A DNA stretch of 64,000 nt from Cribrihabitans_A pelagius (GCF_048820915.1 NZ_JBMERR010000024.1:1-64000), one strand, 5' to 3'; numbered from the stretch's first letter, positions 43,986 through 53,342 are shown. Made by a program: numbers and translations. Notes: generated from the letters alone by a model not told the origin.

Positions 43986-45245
43986 TCAGTTCGACGCCAG
44001 GGCGAAAGGCAGGTCTTGCGATGCGCTGCCGTACCAGCGGCGGATCAGGGTGCGTTCCTCGTCCTCCATGTGGGAGACATTCGCAGGCGGCATCGCGTGA
44101 GTGGCGCCGGCCTGGAGGTAGATCTCCTTGGCGTATTTCGCCACATCCGCCGGCGTTTCCAGGAGCACGTTCTTGGGGGCGCGGCGGATGCCGTCATAAT
44201 AGGGCTCGCGCGCGTGGCACATGGCGCAGCGGCCGGGGACCACGTTCATCACCTCCTCGAAGTGCTGATTGCTGGCAAAGACCTGCTCGCTCTTGGTCAG
44301 TTCGCGCGCTTCGCTTTCCTCGTAAGTGTCCTGCTGCAGCGGTGCCTGGCTCAGGATCATGATGCCGATGAACAGGATCGCAGTCACCGGCCAGGTCCAG
44401 GTCGGGTTGCTGGTGCCTGCGTGGTTGCTGTTGAAGTAATGGCGAATGGTCACCCCCATCAGGAACACCAGCGCCGCGATCAGCCAGTTGTACTCGGTGG
44501 CAAAGGCCAGCGGGTAGTGGTTCGACAGCATCAGGAACACAACCGGCAGCGTCAGGTAGTTGTTATGGGTCGAGCGCAGCTTGGCGATCTTGCCATACTT
44601 GGCGTCGGGCGTGCGGCCTTCCTGCAGGTCCTTCACCACGATGCGCTGGTTCGGCATGATGATGAAAAAGACGTTGGCCGTCATGATGGTAGCGGTGAAG
44701 GCGCCCAGGTGCAGCATCACGGCACGGCCGGTGAAAATCTGGTTGTAGCCCCAGCCCATCGCGACCAGCAGCACGAACAGCAGCACCATCAGGAAGGTCG
44801 GCTTTTCCCCCAGCGGCGACTTGCACAGGAAGTCGTAGACCAGCCAGCCAATGCTCAGCGACGCGCCGGAAATCAGGATGCCCTGCCACAGCGCCAGGTC
44901 GGCCTTGGTCGAGTCGATCAGGTACAGCTCGCCGCCCGCCCAGTAGACGATCATCAAGAGGCCCGCCCCTGACAGCCAGGTTGCGTAGCTTTCCCATTTG
45001 AACCAGATCAGATGGTCCGGCATGTTTTCCGGCGCCACCAGGTATTTCTGGATGTGGTAGAAACCGCCGCCATGGACCTGCCACTCCTCGCCATGCGCGC
45101 CGACCGGCAGATGCGGAACCTTCCGCAAGCCGAGGTCCAGCGCGACGAAGTAGAAGGACGATCCGATCCAGGCAATGGCGGTGATGACATGAAGCCAGCG
45201 GACCGCGAAGCCCAGCCAGTCCCACATGATCACGAGCTCTTCCAT
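43986..45245 (-). CDS. puuD: Membrane urate hydroxylase PuuD with C-terminal cytochrome c
   Basis: This 419-residue enzyme oxidises urate to 5-hydroxyisourate and passes electrons to the respiratory chain. The N-terminal about 300 residues contain some 8 membrane spans (WLGFAVRWLHVITAIAWIGSSFYFVALDLGLR with conserved His, GGGFYHIQKYLVAPE, LTLPVVFLMLSNHYPL). The C-terminus is a periplasmic cytochrome c with CAMCH haem-binding motif and the distal Met region ANVSHMEDEERTLIRRW. The ATG at 45245 has GAGGAGAG upstream; the longer frame to 45329 reaches into the promoter. It is divergent from the LysR at 45351, which may control it. Confidence 0.93.
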   Translation of the reverse strand: MEELVIMWDWLGFAVRWLHVITAIAWIGSSFYFVALDLGLRKVPHLPVGAHGEEWQVHGGGFYHIQKYLVAPENMPDHLIWFKWESYATWLSGAGLLMIVYWAGGELYLIDSTKADLALWQGILISGASLSIGWLVYDFLCKSPLGEKPTFLMVLLFVLLVAMGWGYNQIFTGRAVMLHLGAFTATIMTANVFFIIMPNQRIVVKDLQEGRTPDAKYGKIAKLRSTHNNYLTLPVVFLMLSNHYPLAFATEYNWLIAALVFLMGVTIRHYFNSNHAGTSNPTWTWPVTAILFIGIMILSQAPLQQDTYEESEARELTKSEQVFASNQHFEEVMNVVPGRCAMCHAREPYYDGIRRAPKNVLLETPADVAKYAKEIYLQAGATHAMPPANVSHMEDEERTLIRRWYGSASQDLPFALASN

Positions 45246-45350
45246 TGTTCTCTCCTCATTAGCTTTGCCAGCGACGCTAGTGCATGTGTCTATTTTCGTG
45301 TATTGGGGAAAAAGTCCAAGCTGCTTCAAAATAACTAAAAGAATACCCTG

Positions 45351-46259
45351 ATGGCCTATCTCGACAATATCCGTACATTCGTCCGGGTCTACGAACTTGG
45401 CAACATGTCAGCTGCGGCCCGCGACATGCGGATTTCGGCGGCGGTGGCGTCCTCGCGCATCTCGCAGCTGGAGGAGCATCTGAACGTGCGCCTGTTCCAG
45501 CGCACCACGCGGCTGCTCAATCCGACCGAACAGGGCAACCTGTTCTACCGCGGCGCGGTCAAGATCCTGGAGGCGGTGGACGAGGCCGAGGCCGATATCA
45601 GCAATGTAACTCAGACGCCGCGCGGCACGCTGTATGTAGCGGCGCCGCTGGGGGTTGGGCAGCGACTGATTGCGCCCGCGGTGCCAAAATTCAAGGAAGC
45701 CTACCCGCTGATCTCGATCCGGCTGCGGCTGTCGGACCGCAAGCTGGACCTGGCGGCGGAAGGTCTGGATGCGGCCTTCTTCCTTGGCGTGCCGGAGGAT
45801 TCCAACCTGCGCATCCGCAAGATCGCCGATTGCCCGCGGGTTTTGTGCGCTGCGCCGGAGTACATCGCGAGCCGCGGCATGCCGGTCAGCAGCGAGGAGC
45901 TGAAAACCGGCGCCCATGACTGCCTGAATCTGCGTTACCCCGGCGCGCCCGAGTTCCAGTGGCCCCTGCGCAGCGGTGAGGGGGTGAAGCGGGTGACGGT
46001 TTCGGGGCCGTTCGAATCCGACCACGGAGACGTGCTCACCAGCTGGGCGCTGGACGGGCACGGGATTATCCTCAAGCCGGTGTTCGAGATCTCCGAGCAT
46101 CTCGCCTCGGGCCGGCTGGTTCCGGTGCTGGAGCAGGAGCCGCCGGTGCCGATCCAGATGGCCTGTCTTTACGTCCACCGCCGCCACCAGGACCCGAAGG
46201 CACGGCTGTTCATGGATTTCATGGTGGATCACATCCAGGCCTCGCTGCCCGCAGACTAA
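45351..46259 (+). CDS. LysR-family regulator divergent from puuD
   Basis: This 302-residue LysR regulator has an HTH MSAAARDMRISAAVASSRISQLEEHLNVRLFQRTTRLLNPTE and an effector domain GTLYVAAPLGVGQRLIAPAVPKF. It is a close paralogue of the LysR upstream of xdhA, so the two probably answer to related purine metabolites or bind similar sites. It faces puuD across 105 bp and is followed by a convergent hiuH. Confidence 0.88.
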   Translation: MAYLDNIRTFVRVYELGNMSAAARDMRISAAVASSRISQLEEHLNVRLFQRTTRLLNPTEQGNLFYRGAVKILEAVDEAEADISNVTQTPRGTLYVAAPLGVGQRLIAPAVPKFKEAYPLISIRLRLSDRKLDLAAEGLDAAFFLGVPEDSNLRIRKIADCPRVLCAAPEYIASRGMPVSSEELKTGAHDCLNLRYPGAPEFQWPLRSGEGVKRVTVSGPFESDHGDVLTSWALDGHGIILKPVFEISEHLASGRLVPVLEQEPPVPIQMACLYVHRRHQDPKARLFMDFMVDHIQASLPAD

Positions 46260-46313
46260 AGAAGCCATGCCCGGCGGCGTTTGGCCTTGTTCCGCGCGGG
46301 CGCCGGACTGCAA

Positions 46314-46345
46314 AGTGCCTGCCTCAAACCTTTGAGGCAGGCACT
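46314..46345. terminator. Long perfect hairpin between convergent lysR and hiuH
   Basis: AGTGCCTGCCTCAAA-cc-TTTGAGGCAGGCACT: a 15-bp perfect inverted repeat with a 2-base spacer, symmetrical for both strands and located between two converging genes. It fits a bidirectional terminator, though a U-run is lacking. Confidence 0.6.
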
Positions 46346-46384
46346 ACCGGAAAGTGTCCAGCCGGGGCGAGGTAAGTGTGCGGC

Positions 46385-46741
46385 TCAGCTGCCGCGGTAG
46401 GTCGAGTATCCGAAGGGCGACAGAAGCAGAGGCACATGGTAGTGGCTGTCCGCCTCGCTGATGCCGAAGCGGAGCGGCACCTCGTCCAGGAACAGGGGAT
46501 CGGCCCCCGCCTGCCCCGTCGCGCGCAGGTAACCGCCCGCGTGGAACACCAGCTCGTAAGTGCCGGTGGCAAATTCGCCCGCCGGCAGGATTTGCTCGTC
46601 GGTGCGGCCGTCATCGTTGGTGGTCAGGCTGCGCAGATGGCTGCGCTCACCGCCCTCGATGCGGTAGAGATCGATCTTCAGCCCTTCGGCCGGGCAGCCG
46701 CGGGCGGTGTCCAGCACATGGGTGGTCAGAAATCCGGCCAT
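46385..46741 (-). CDS. hiuH: 5-hydroxyisourate hydrolase
   Basis: This 118-residue transthyretin-like enzyme hydrolyses 5-hydroxyisourate to OHCU. It has the family N-terminal LTTHVLDTARGCPAEGLKIDLYR (catalytic His), DGRTDEQIL (Arg) and the C-terminal signature FGYSTYRGS. An AAGGAGG site lies 7 bases before the ATG. It is divergent from the puuE fusion gene and acts between PuuD and the OHCU decarboxylase domain. Confidence 0.95.
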   Translation of the reverse strand: MAGFLTTHVLDTARGCPAEGLKIDLYRIEGGERSHLRSLTTNDDGRTDEQILPAGEFATGTYELVFHAGGYLRATGQAGADPLFLDEVPLRFGISEADSHYHVPLLLSPFGYSTYRGS

Positions 46742-46818
46742 GTCATGCCTCCTTGGTCCGATTGCCTAGGTATGAGGCTTTGCCGGGCGTACATACACAA
46801 GCAAGAGTCAAAAAGTTC

Positions 46819-46837
46819 TTTCAAAAATTTACTGAAA
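46819..46837. promoter_or_regulatory. Candidate LysR operator in the hiuH/puuE gap
   Basis: TTTCA-N9-TGAAA (arms extend to CTTTCA/TGAAAG) lies 52 bp before the puuE ATG and 78 bp from hiuH. The same arms and spacing form the 34416-34434 palindrome upstream of xdhA. A shared LysR target is inferred. Confidence 0.5.
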
Positions 46838-46888
46838 GCTGCCGTAATTGTTTTGGCCTATAAGTAACAAAACGACAGGAGATCCAAC

Positions 46889-48304
46889 GTGACGCGCTAC
46901 ACCCGCGATATGCGTGGCTACGGTGCCCGGGCACCGCACCCGCAATGGCCCGGCAACGCCAAGGCCGCCGTGCAATTTGTGCTCAACTACGAAGAAGGCG
47001 GCGAGAACTGCATCCTGCATGGCGATGCCGCGTCCGAAGCCTTCCTTTCAGATATTCCGGGCGCCGCGCAATGGCCGGGCCAGCGACACTGGAACATGGA
47101 ATCGATCTATGAATATGGCGCGCGGGCCGGCTTCTGGCGGCTGCACCGGCTGTTCACCGGCGCGGGCATTCCGCTGACCATCTATGGCGTCGCCACCGCG
47201 CTTGCCCGTAATCCCGAACAGGTGCAGGCGATGAAGGACGCCGAGTGGGAGATCGCCAGCCACGGCCTGAAGTGGGTCGAGCACAAGGACATGCCCGAGG
47301 AAGAGGAGCGCGCCGCCATCGCCGAAGCGGTGCGGCTTCACACCGAGGTCGTGGGCGAACGCCCGCGCGGCTGGTACACCGGCCGCTGCAGCGCCAACAC
47401 CGTGCGGCTGGTCGCCGAAGAGGGCGGCTTCGACTACATCTCCGACACCTACGACGACGACCTGCCCTACTGGCTGGAAGCCGGGGAGCGCGATCAGCTG
47501 ATCATCCCCTACACGCTCGAAGCCAACGACATGCGCTTTGCCACGGCGCCCGGCTACATCACCGGCGAGCAGTTCTTCCAGTACCTGAAGGACGCCTTCG
47601 ACGTGCTTTATGCTGAAGGCGAAGCGGACGCGCCCAAGATGATGACCATCGGGCTGCACTGCCGCCTGATCGGCCGCCCGGGCAAGATCGCGGGGCTGAA
47701 GCGCTTCATCGAGTATATCCAGGGGTTCGAGGGCGTCTGGTGCCCGCGCCGGATCGACATCGCCGGGCATTGGGCCGAAACCCACCCGCCCCAGACGCGC
47801 GAGCGCCCCAGCCGGATGGACCGGGAGACCTTCGTGGCCAAATATGGCTCGATCTTCGAGCATTCGCCCTGGATCGCCGACCGCGCCTTTGACCTGGAGC
47901 TGGGCCCTGCCCATGACTGCGCCGCGGGTGTGCATAACGCGCTGTGCCGGATCTTCCGCACCGCTTCCGAGGAAGAGCGCCTGGGCGTGCTGACCGCGCA
48001 CCCGGACCTGGCGGGTAAGCTGGCCGCGGCGGGACGCCTCACCGCCGAGAGCACCTCGGAACAGTCCAGCGCCGGCCTTAATATGCTGACCGACGAGGAG
48101 CGCGAGACTTTCCAGCGGCTCAACACCGAATATGTGGAGAAGCACGGCTTCCCCTTCATCATCGCGGTGCGCGATCACGACAAGGCGTCGATCATGGCGG
48201 CCTTCCAGCGCCGCATCGGCAATGACCGCACCACCGAGTTCGCAGAGGCCTGCCGCCAGGTGGAGCGCATCGCCCAGTTCCGCCTGCAGGACATCCTGCC
48301 ATGA
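46889..48304 (+). CDS. puuE: Bifunctional allantoinase (PuuE) - OHCU decarboxylase
   Basis: This 471-residue fusion has two steps of urate breakdown. Residues 1 to about 310 are the metal-independent, polysaccharide-deacetylase-like allantoinase PuuE (RYTRDMRGYGARAPHPQWPG, FVLNYEEGGENCILHGD, IASHGLKWVEHKDM, RPRGWYTGRCSANT). Residues about 315-471 are OHCU decarboxylase (FVAKYGSIFEHSPWIADRAF with catalytic His, LTAHPDLAGKLAAAGRLTAESTSEQSSAGL, NTEYVEKHGFPFIIAVRDHD). The C-terminal domain acts first (OHCU to S-allantoin), the N-terminal one second (allantoin to allantoate), so product can pass between them. The downstream lyase gene overlaps by 4 bp. Confidence 0.94.
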   Translation: MTRYTRDMRGYGARAPHPQWPGNAKAAVQFVLNYEEGGENCILHGDAASEAFLSDIPGAAQWPGQRHWNMESIYEYGARAGFWRLHRLFTGAGIPLTIYGVATALARNPEQVQAMKDAEWEIASHGLKWVEHKDMPEEEERAAIAEAVRLHTEVVGERPRGWYTGRCSANTVRLVAEEGGFDYISDTYDDDLPYWLEAGERDQLIIPYTLEANDMRFATAPGYITGEQFFQYLKDAFDVLYAEGEADAPKMMTIGLHCRLIGRPGKIAGLKRFIEYIQGFEGVWCPRRIDIAGHWAETHPPQTRERPSRMDRETFVAKYGSIFEHSPWIADRAFDLELGPAHDCAAGVHNALCRIFRTASEEERLGVLTAHPDLAGKLAAAGRLTAESTSEQSSAGLNMLTDEERETFQRLNTEYVEKHGFPFIIAVRDHDKASIMAAFQRRIGNDRTTEFAEACRQVERIAQFRLQDILP

Positions 48305-48792
48305 GCCGGCTGCTGACGGCACAGCCCCTGACCGCCGAAGGGTTTGCCCCCTTCGGCGAGGTGATCGAGGTGTCGGGCAAGCCGGACAAGATCATCAACC
48401 AGGGCATGTGCGGCCGCCACCATGACCTGGCGCGGCTGGACTTCGGCCCCGGCGGGCGCGCGGGCATCAGCCTGTTCGACGCCCAGGCCAGGCACCTGCC
48501 GCACACGCTCGACATGGTGGAACGCCACCCCGAGGGCAGCCAGGCCTTCGTGCCGGTGAGCGGCGTACCGATGCTGGTGGTGGTGGCCGAGGATGGCGAA
48601 GGCACACCAGTGAACGTCCAGGCTTTCATCAGCGCACCGCATCAGTCCATCAACCTGCACCGCGGCGTCTGGCACGGGGTGCTTTGCCCCTTGGGCGCGC
48701 CCGGCCAATATGTGGTGATCGACCGGATCGGCGAGACCCCGAACCTGCAGGAACACTGGTTCGCCGACCCTTACTCCATCATCGCGGGCTGA
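48301..48792 (+). CDS. allA: Ureidoglycolate lyase
   Basis: This 163-residue cupin-like enzyme cleaves ureidoglycolate to glyoxylate and urea. Family stretches are LTAEGFAPFGEVIEVSG, GISLFDAQARHLPHTLDMVERHPEGSQAFVPVSG and INLHRGVWHGVLCPLG (metal/substrate His). It starts at ATGA overlapping the puuE stop, so it is translationally coupled. It supplies glyoxylate for the beta-hydroxyaspartate cycle encoded 5 kb away. Confidence 0.93.
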   Translation: MSRLLTAQPLTAEGFAPFGEVIEVSGKPDKIINQGMCGRHHDLARLDFGPGGRAGISLFDAQARHLPHTLDMVERHPEGSQAFVPVSGVPMLVVVAEDGEGTPVNVQAFISAPHQSINLHRGVWHGVLCPLGAPGQYVVIDRIGETPNLQEHWFADPYSIIAG

Positions 48793-48883
48793 TCCCGCGG
48801 ACGGAACAAAGACACCAACCAACCCGAAGCCGCCATCCCAAGAAAAAGAAGCGGCAAGATCCCCATGACCGACAGGAGAAGAC

Positions 48884-50320
48884 ATGGCTGATACTTCCAT
48901 TGGGACGCCAGAACAGCTGCGCGACCCGAATTACACCCCTCCCCTGCACAAGGCGGTGCCGCTGGGCATCCAGCATGTGCTGGCGATGTTCGTCTCGAAC
49001 GTGACACCTGCCATCATCGTCGCGGGCGCGGCCGGCTTCGGCTTCGGCTCTAACTCGCCGGATTTCCCCGAACTGCTGTATCTGATCCAGATGTCGATGC
49101 TGTTTGCGGGCATCGCGACGCTGCTGCAGACCATCACCCTCGGCCCCGTCGGCTCGGCGCTTCCGATCGTGCAGGGCACCTCTTTTGCCTTCCTGCCGAT
49201 CATGATCCCGCTGGTTGCGGGCAAAGGCGTTGATGGGCTGGCGGCGCTGTTCACCGGCGTCATCGTGGGCGGTATCTTCCACGGAATGCTCGGCACGGTG
49301 ATTGGCAAGATCCGCTTCGCCCTGCCGCCGCTTGTCACTGGCCTTGTGGTCACCATGATCGGTCTGGCGCTGGTCAAGGTCGGCATCCAGTATGCCGCAG
49401 GCGGTGTGCCTGCGATCGGCACACCGGAATATGGCTCAGCCCTGAACTGGTCTGCAGCGCTGGTGGTGATCGTGGTCACCCTCGGGCTCAAGTTCTTCAC
49501 CAAGGGCATGCTGTCGGTTTCCGCTGTGCTGCTCGGGCTGATCGTGGGCTATATCTACGCCCTGATGACCGGCATGCTGACCTTCGAGGCGGTTTCCGGC
49601 TCCTGGTCCGGGGCCGCAGCCTTTGCTCTGCCGCAGCCCTTCAAATACGGTTTCGAGTTTTCCGCCGCCGCCATCATCGGCTTCTGCCTGATGAGCTTTG
49701 TCTCGGCGGTGGAAACCGTGGGCGATGTCTCCGGCGTGACCAAGGGCGGCGCGGGCCGTGAGGCGACCGAGGAGGAGATTGCAGGCGCGACCTTTGCCGA
49801 TGGTACCGGCACTGCCCTTGCGGGATTCTTCGGCGCCTTCCCCAACACTTCCTTCAGCCAGAACGTCGGCCTGATTGCGATGACCGGGGTGATGAGCCGC
49901 CACGTGGTGACTTGCGGGGCGATCTTCCTGATTGTCTGCGGGCTGGTGCCCAAGGTGGGTGCGGTGATCCGCACGGTTCCGATCGAGGTGCTGGGCGGCG
50001 GTGTGATCGTCATGTTCGGCATGGTGGTTGCGGCTGGCGTGTCGATGCTGTCGGACGTGGACTGGAACCGGCGCAACATGGTGATCTTCGCGATTGCGCT
50101 GTCGATCGGCCTCGGCTTGCAGCTGGAGCCGGGCGCGCTGCAGCATATGCCGGATACCGCGCGCATCCTGCTGACCAGCGGCCTCTTGCCCGCGGCGCTG
50201 ATCGCCATCGTGCTGAACCTCGCCCTGCCCGAGGAACTGGCCGATGAATCAACCGAAGAGGTCTCCGGCGGGTTGAGCGGTCACGGCCGCGGCTCGCTGC
50301 CGAAGGAACACCACGGCTGA
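48884..50320 (+). CDS. NCS2-family xanthine/urate permease
   Basis: This 478-residue inner-membrane symporter is of the uracil-xanthine permease family (UacT/XanQ-like): VPLGIQHVLAMFVSNVTPAIIV, LPIVQGTSFAFLPIMIPL, the substrate-site region FEFSAAAIIGFCLMSFVSAVETVGDVSGV with conserved Glu, and FFGAFPNTSFSQNVGLIAMTGVMSR, which carries the family NxxxFxQNVG-type motif. It follows the puuE-lyase pair by 91 bp. Urate or xanthine is the likely substrate from context. Confidence 0.9.
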   Translation: MADTSIGTPEQLRDPNYTPPLHKAVPLGIQHVLAMFVSNVTPAIIVAGAAGFGFGSNSPDFPELLYLIQMSMLFAGIATLLQTITLGPVGSALPIVQGTSFAFLPIMIPLVAGKGVDGLAALFTGVIVGGIFHGMLGTVIGKIRFALPPLVTGLVVTMIGLALVKVGIQYAAGGVPAIGTPEYGSALNWSAALVVIVVTLGLKFFTKGMLSVSAVLLGLIVGYIYALMTGMLTFEAVSGSWSGAAAFALPQPFKYGFEFSAAAIIGFCLMSFVSAVETVGDVSGVTKGGAGREATEEEIAGATFADGTGTALAGFFGAFPNTSFSQNVGLIAMTGVMSRHVVTCGAIFLIVCGLVPKVGAVIRTVPIEVLGGGVIVMFGMVVAAGVSMLSDVDWNRRNMVIFAIALSIGLGLQLEPGALQHMPDTARILLTSGLLPAALIAIVLNLALPEELADESTEEVSGGLSGHGRGSLPKEHHG

Positions 50321-50342
50321 GCAAGGGAACCTCCGGAAAAAG

Positions 50343-50369
50343 AAAAAGCCGGCCCTCGGGGCGGCTTTT
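50343..50369. terminator. Bidirectional terminator between the permease and the urea channel
   Basis: AAAAAGCCGGCCC-tcg-GGGGCGGCTTTT: a GC stem with one bulge flanked by A-run and T-run on opposite sides, so it works for both converging genes. Confidence 0.8.
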
Positions 50370-50380
50370 GCCGTGGTAGC

Positions 50381-50893
50381 TCAGACCAGGATTCCGTGAA
50401 GCACCAGAAGCCCCGGCAACCAGCCGGTGAACAGGCCGCAGAGCAGTGTGGCGGCAGCGGTCATGCGGGGGCGCCCGGTCTTCAGGGCAAGCTCGAGGAA
50501 ATAAAGAAACCACAGACCCGCCCAGGCCGCCCAGCAGAAGGCGAGCCAGTAATCCAGCGGCGCTTCGGCCCCTGCCAGCCCGCGCCAGGCCATCGGCGCC
50601 GCCGTCAGCGCAACAAAGCCGCTGAACCACCCCAGCCCCTCGCCTCCGGCGCCAGTCAGGCGGTTGTAGCCGACCCACAGGTAGGTGGTGCCGAAGAGCA
50701 GCGTCATGGCGCTTCCCAACATGTCTGCCGCAGCAACGGCGCTTGCTGCATCGCGCAGCGCAATGACAAAGAACACCAGCGCCGCGACCGCGTTTATCAG
50801 AATAATCTCCCGGTCCTGTATCCGGCCCAGGAGCCAGACCCCGTTCAGACACAACACGACTCCCACCACGAGGAGGCTCAAGCCAAGAAACAT
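50381..50893 (-). CDS. AmiS/UreI-family urea/amide channel
   Basis: This 170-residue protein with about six membrane spans matches the AmiS/UreI family (GLSLLVVGVVLCLNGVWLLG, FGTTYLWVGYNRLTG, GLGWFSGFVALTA, YWLAFCWAAWAGLWFLYFLELAL). The family includes the Helicobacter urea channel and amidase-linked transporters. Placed between the ureidoglycolate lyase operon and the glyoxylate cycle, it probably lets urea cross the inner membrane. No urease is in the window, so export or supply to a distant urease are both possible. Confidence 0.87.
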   Translation of the reverse strand: MFLGLSLLVVGVVLCLNGVWLLGRIQDREIILINAVAALVFFVIALRDAASAVAAADMLGSAMTLLFGTTYLWVGYNRLTGAGGEGLGWFSGFVALTAAPMAWRGLAGAEAPLDYWLAFCWAAWAGLWFLYFLELALKTGRPRMTAAATLLCGLFTGWLPGLLVLHGILV

Positions 50894-51007
50894 CGGCGTT
50901 TTCCATTTTCAGAAGGATTGCAGAAGATAAGGAGAGGCGGGCCGAAGCCCCCTCTCCAAATCAGGCCGCTTAAGGCGGCAGTATTGGCCCGGCGCGGGCC
51001 GCCGGGT

Positions 51008-53284
51008 TCAGCCGTAGCTCGACACCGCGGACCCCGCCAGCGCTGCGGTATTCAGCAGACCCCGCACGGTGACCGAGGGCGTCACGATATGCACCCGGTT
51101 GCCCATGCCCATCAGGACCGGGCCAACCTCCAGTCCGCCGCCGATGGACTTCAGCAGGTGGCGCGCGGTGCCGGCGGCCTCGGCATTGGCATAAACCAGC
51201 ACGTTGGCCTTGCCGGTAAGCCGCCCTTCCGGGAACAGACGTTCGCGCAGCTCCGGGTCGAGCGCAGCATCGGTGTGCATCTCGCCCTCGTATTCGAAAT
51301 CGAGAGGCATACCGTCGAGGATCTCCAGCGCGCCGCGCATCACCCGGCCCGAGACGCTGTCGAGGTTGCCGAACTGCGAGCCGCCGCACAGCGCGATCTT
51401 CGGCTCGACCCCAAAGCGGCGCACATGGCGGGCAGCACCGATCACCACCTCGGCCAGCTGTCCAGCGGTGGGTTCCACATGCACATGGGTGTCGGCGACA
51501 AACAGCGGCCCCTGATCGAGGATCTGCAAAGACAGGGCGCCGATGGGATGCAGCTCACCGGTAGAGAGAACCTGCGCGGCATAGTTCAGATGCCAGCGGT
51601 ATTCGCCGAAGGTGCCGCAGATCATGCTGTCAGCCTCGCCGCGCTGCACCATCACGGCGGCGATGGCGGTACTGTTGGTGCGCAGGATCGCGCGGGCCAG
51701 ATCGGGCGTCACGCCTTTGCGGCGCATAATCCGGTGGTAGCTCTCCCAGTAGTCGCGGTAGCGCGGATCGTTTTCCGGGTTCACCAGCTCGAACTCGGCG
51801 CCGGGCCGAATGCTGAGGCCCTCGCGCTCCAGCCGCGCCTCCACCACTTCGGGGCGGCCGATCAGCACCGGACGGTCGCTGCCCTCCTCCACCATGGCCT
51901 GGGCCGCGCGCAGCACGCGCTCGTCCTCGCCGTCGGCAAAGACGATGCGGCGCGCGGCACTGCGCGAAGCATCGAACACCCGCCGCATGATAGCATAGGA
52001 GCGGAAGGCCTCGCCCTGCAGCCGGTTGCGGTATTCCTCTAAATCCAGCTTGCGCGTCGCGGAGCCGGACTCGATGGCGGCGCGGGCCACGGCGGTGGCG
52101 ATGGTGGGCAGCAGGCGCGGGTCAAAGGGCTTGGGGATCAGGTAGTCCGGCCCAAAAGCCAGCCGCTCGCCGCGGTAAGCCTCGCCCACTTCGGCCGAGG
52201 TCGTGGCGCGGGCAAGCCCCGCGATGGCTTCGACACACGCCAGCTTCATCGCGTCGTTGATCTCGGTTGCGCCCGCATCCAGCGCGCCGCGGAAGATGAA
52301 CGGGAAGCAGAGGACGTTGTTCACCTGGTTCGGATAATCGCTGCGCCCGGTGGCGATCAGCGCGCCGGGTGCCGCGGCGCGGGCTTCCTCCGGCATGATC
52401 TCGGGCGTGGGGTTGGCGAGCGCAAAGATGATCGGATCCTTTGCCATCCTTTCCACCATCGCCTTGGTCAGCAATCCGGGGCCGGAGACGCCGAGGAAGA
52501 CATCGGCCCCCGCCAGGGCCTCCTCGGTGGTGCGCAGATCCGTCTCACGCGCGAACTCCTGCTTTTGCGGGTTCAGATCGCTGCGCCCGGAATGCACCAC
52601 GCCCTTGCTGTCGAGCATGGTGATATGGTGTTTCGGCACCCCCATTACCATCAGCATCTTGAGGCAGGCAATTCCGGCGGCCCCGGCGCCAAGGGCCACG
52701 ACCCTGATGTCCTCGACCTTCTTTTCAGCCACGATCAGGGCATTCTTCAGGGCCGCGGCGGCGACAATTGCGGTGCCGTGCTGGTCATCATGGAAAACCG
52801 GAATGTTCATCCGCTCGCGGCACAGACGTTCCACCTCGAAACAGTCGGGCGCCTTGATGTCTTCCAGGTTGACAGCGCCGAAGGTCGGCTCCAGCCGGGC
52901 GACGAGATCGGCGAGCTTTTCCGGGTCGGTCTCGTTCACTTCGATGTCGAAACAATCGATGCCCGCGAATTTCTTGAACAGGACCGCCTTTCCCTCCATC
53001 ACCGGCTTGGACGCCTGCGCACCGATATTGCCCAGCCCCAGCACCGCGGTGCCGTTGGAGATTACCGCGACCAGGTTGCCCTTGGCGGTATAACGCGCAG
53101 CGTCGGCCGGGTTGCCGACGATTTCCATGCAGGCATCGGCAACGCCGGGGGAATAGGCGTTCGACAGATCGCGCCCTGTCGCCATCGGCTTGGTCGCGCG
53201 GATTTCAAGTTTCCCGGGCCTGGGGAAGGCGTGATAGTCCAGCGCCTCCTGGCGCTTGCTGGCAGATTTGTCGTCCAGAGCCAT
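51008..53284 (-). CDS. maeB: NADP-dependent malic enzyme MaeB with PTA-like domain
   Basis: This 758-residue multidomain enzyme decarboxylates malate to pyruvate. The malic domain (about 10-410) has SNAYSPGVADACMEI, NGTAVLGLGNIGAQASKPVMEGKAVLFKKFAGIDCFDIEVNE, FHDDQHGTAIV and the NAD(P) motif VVALGAGAAGIACLKML. The C-terminal about 325 residues are a phosphate-acetyltransferase-like domain (RIVFADGEDERVLRAAQAMV), usually regulatory. The ATG at 53284 has AAGGAGGAG upstream. Next to bhcABCD it would draw C4 acids made from glyoxylate down to pyruvate. Confidence 0.93.
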   Translation of the reverse strand: MALDDKSASKRQEALDYHAFPRPGKLEIRATKPMATGRDLSNAYSPGVADACMEIVGNPADAARYTAKGNLVAVISNGTAVLGLGNIGAQASKPVMEGKAVLFKKFAGIDCFDIEVNETDPEKLADLVARLEPTFGAVNLEDIKAPDCFEVERLCRERMNIPVFHDDQHGTAIVAAAALKNALIVAEKKVEDIRVVALGAGAAGIACLKMLMVMGVPKHHITMLDSKGVVHSGRSDLNPQKQEFARETDLRTTEEALAGADVFLGVSGPGLLTKAMVERMAKDPIIFALANPTPEIMPEEARAAAPGALIATGRSDYPNQVNNVLCFPFIFRGALDAGATEINDAMKLACVEAIAGLARATTSAEVGEAYRGERLAFGPDYLIPKPFDPRLLPTIATAVARAAIESGSATRKLDLEEYRNRLQGEAFRSYAIMRRVFDASRSAARRIVFADGEDERVLRAAQAMVEEGSDRPVLIGRPEVVEARLEREGLSIRPGAEFELVNPENDPRYRDYWESYHRIMRRKGVTPDLARAILRTNSTAIAAVMVQRGEADSMICGTFGEYRWHLNYAAQVLSTGELHPIGALSLQILDQGPLFVADTHVHVEPTAGQLAEVVIGAARHVRRFGVEPKIALCGGSQFGNLDSVSGRVMRGALEILDGMPLDFEYEGEMHTDAALDPELRERLFPEGRLTGKANVLVYANAEAAGTARHLLKSIGGGLEVGPVLMGMGNRVHIVTPSVTVRGLLNTAALAGSAVSSYG

Positions 53285-53342
53285 ATGCTGTTTCTCCTCC
53301 TTGGCAGCAAAAAGGCCCCGCGCAGCAGTGCGCAAGGCCTCG

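Noticed and set aside
50396..52042. 548-codon plus-strand frame opposite the AmiS channel and malic enzyme
   Set aside because: It spans two convincing minus-strand genes and a gene boundary, with antisense-like composition and no domain.
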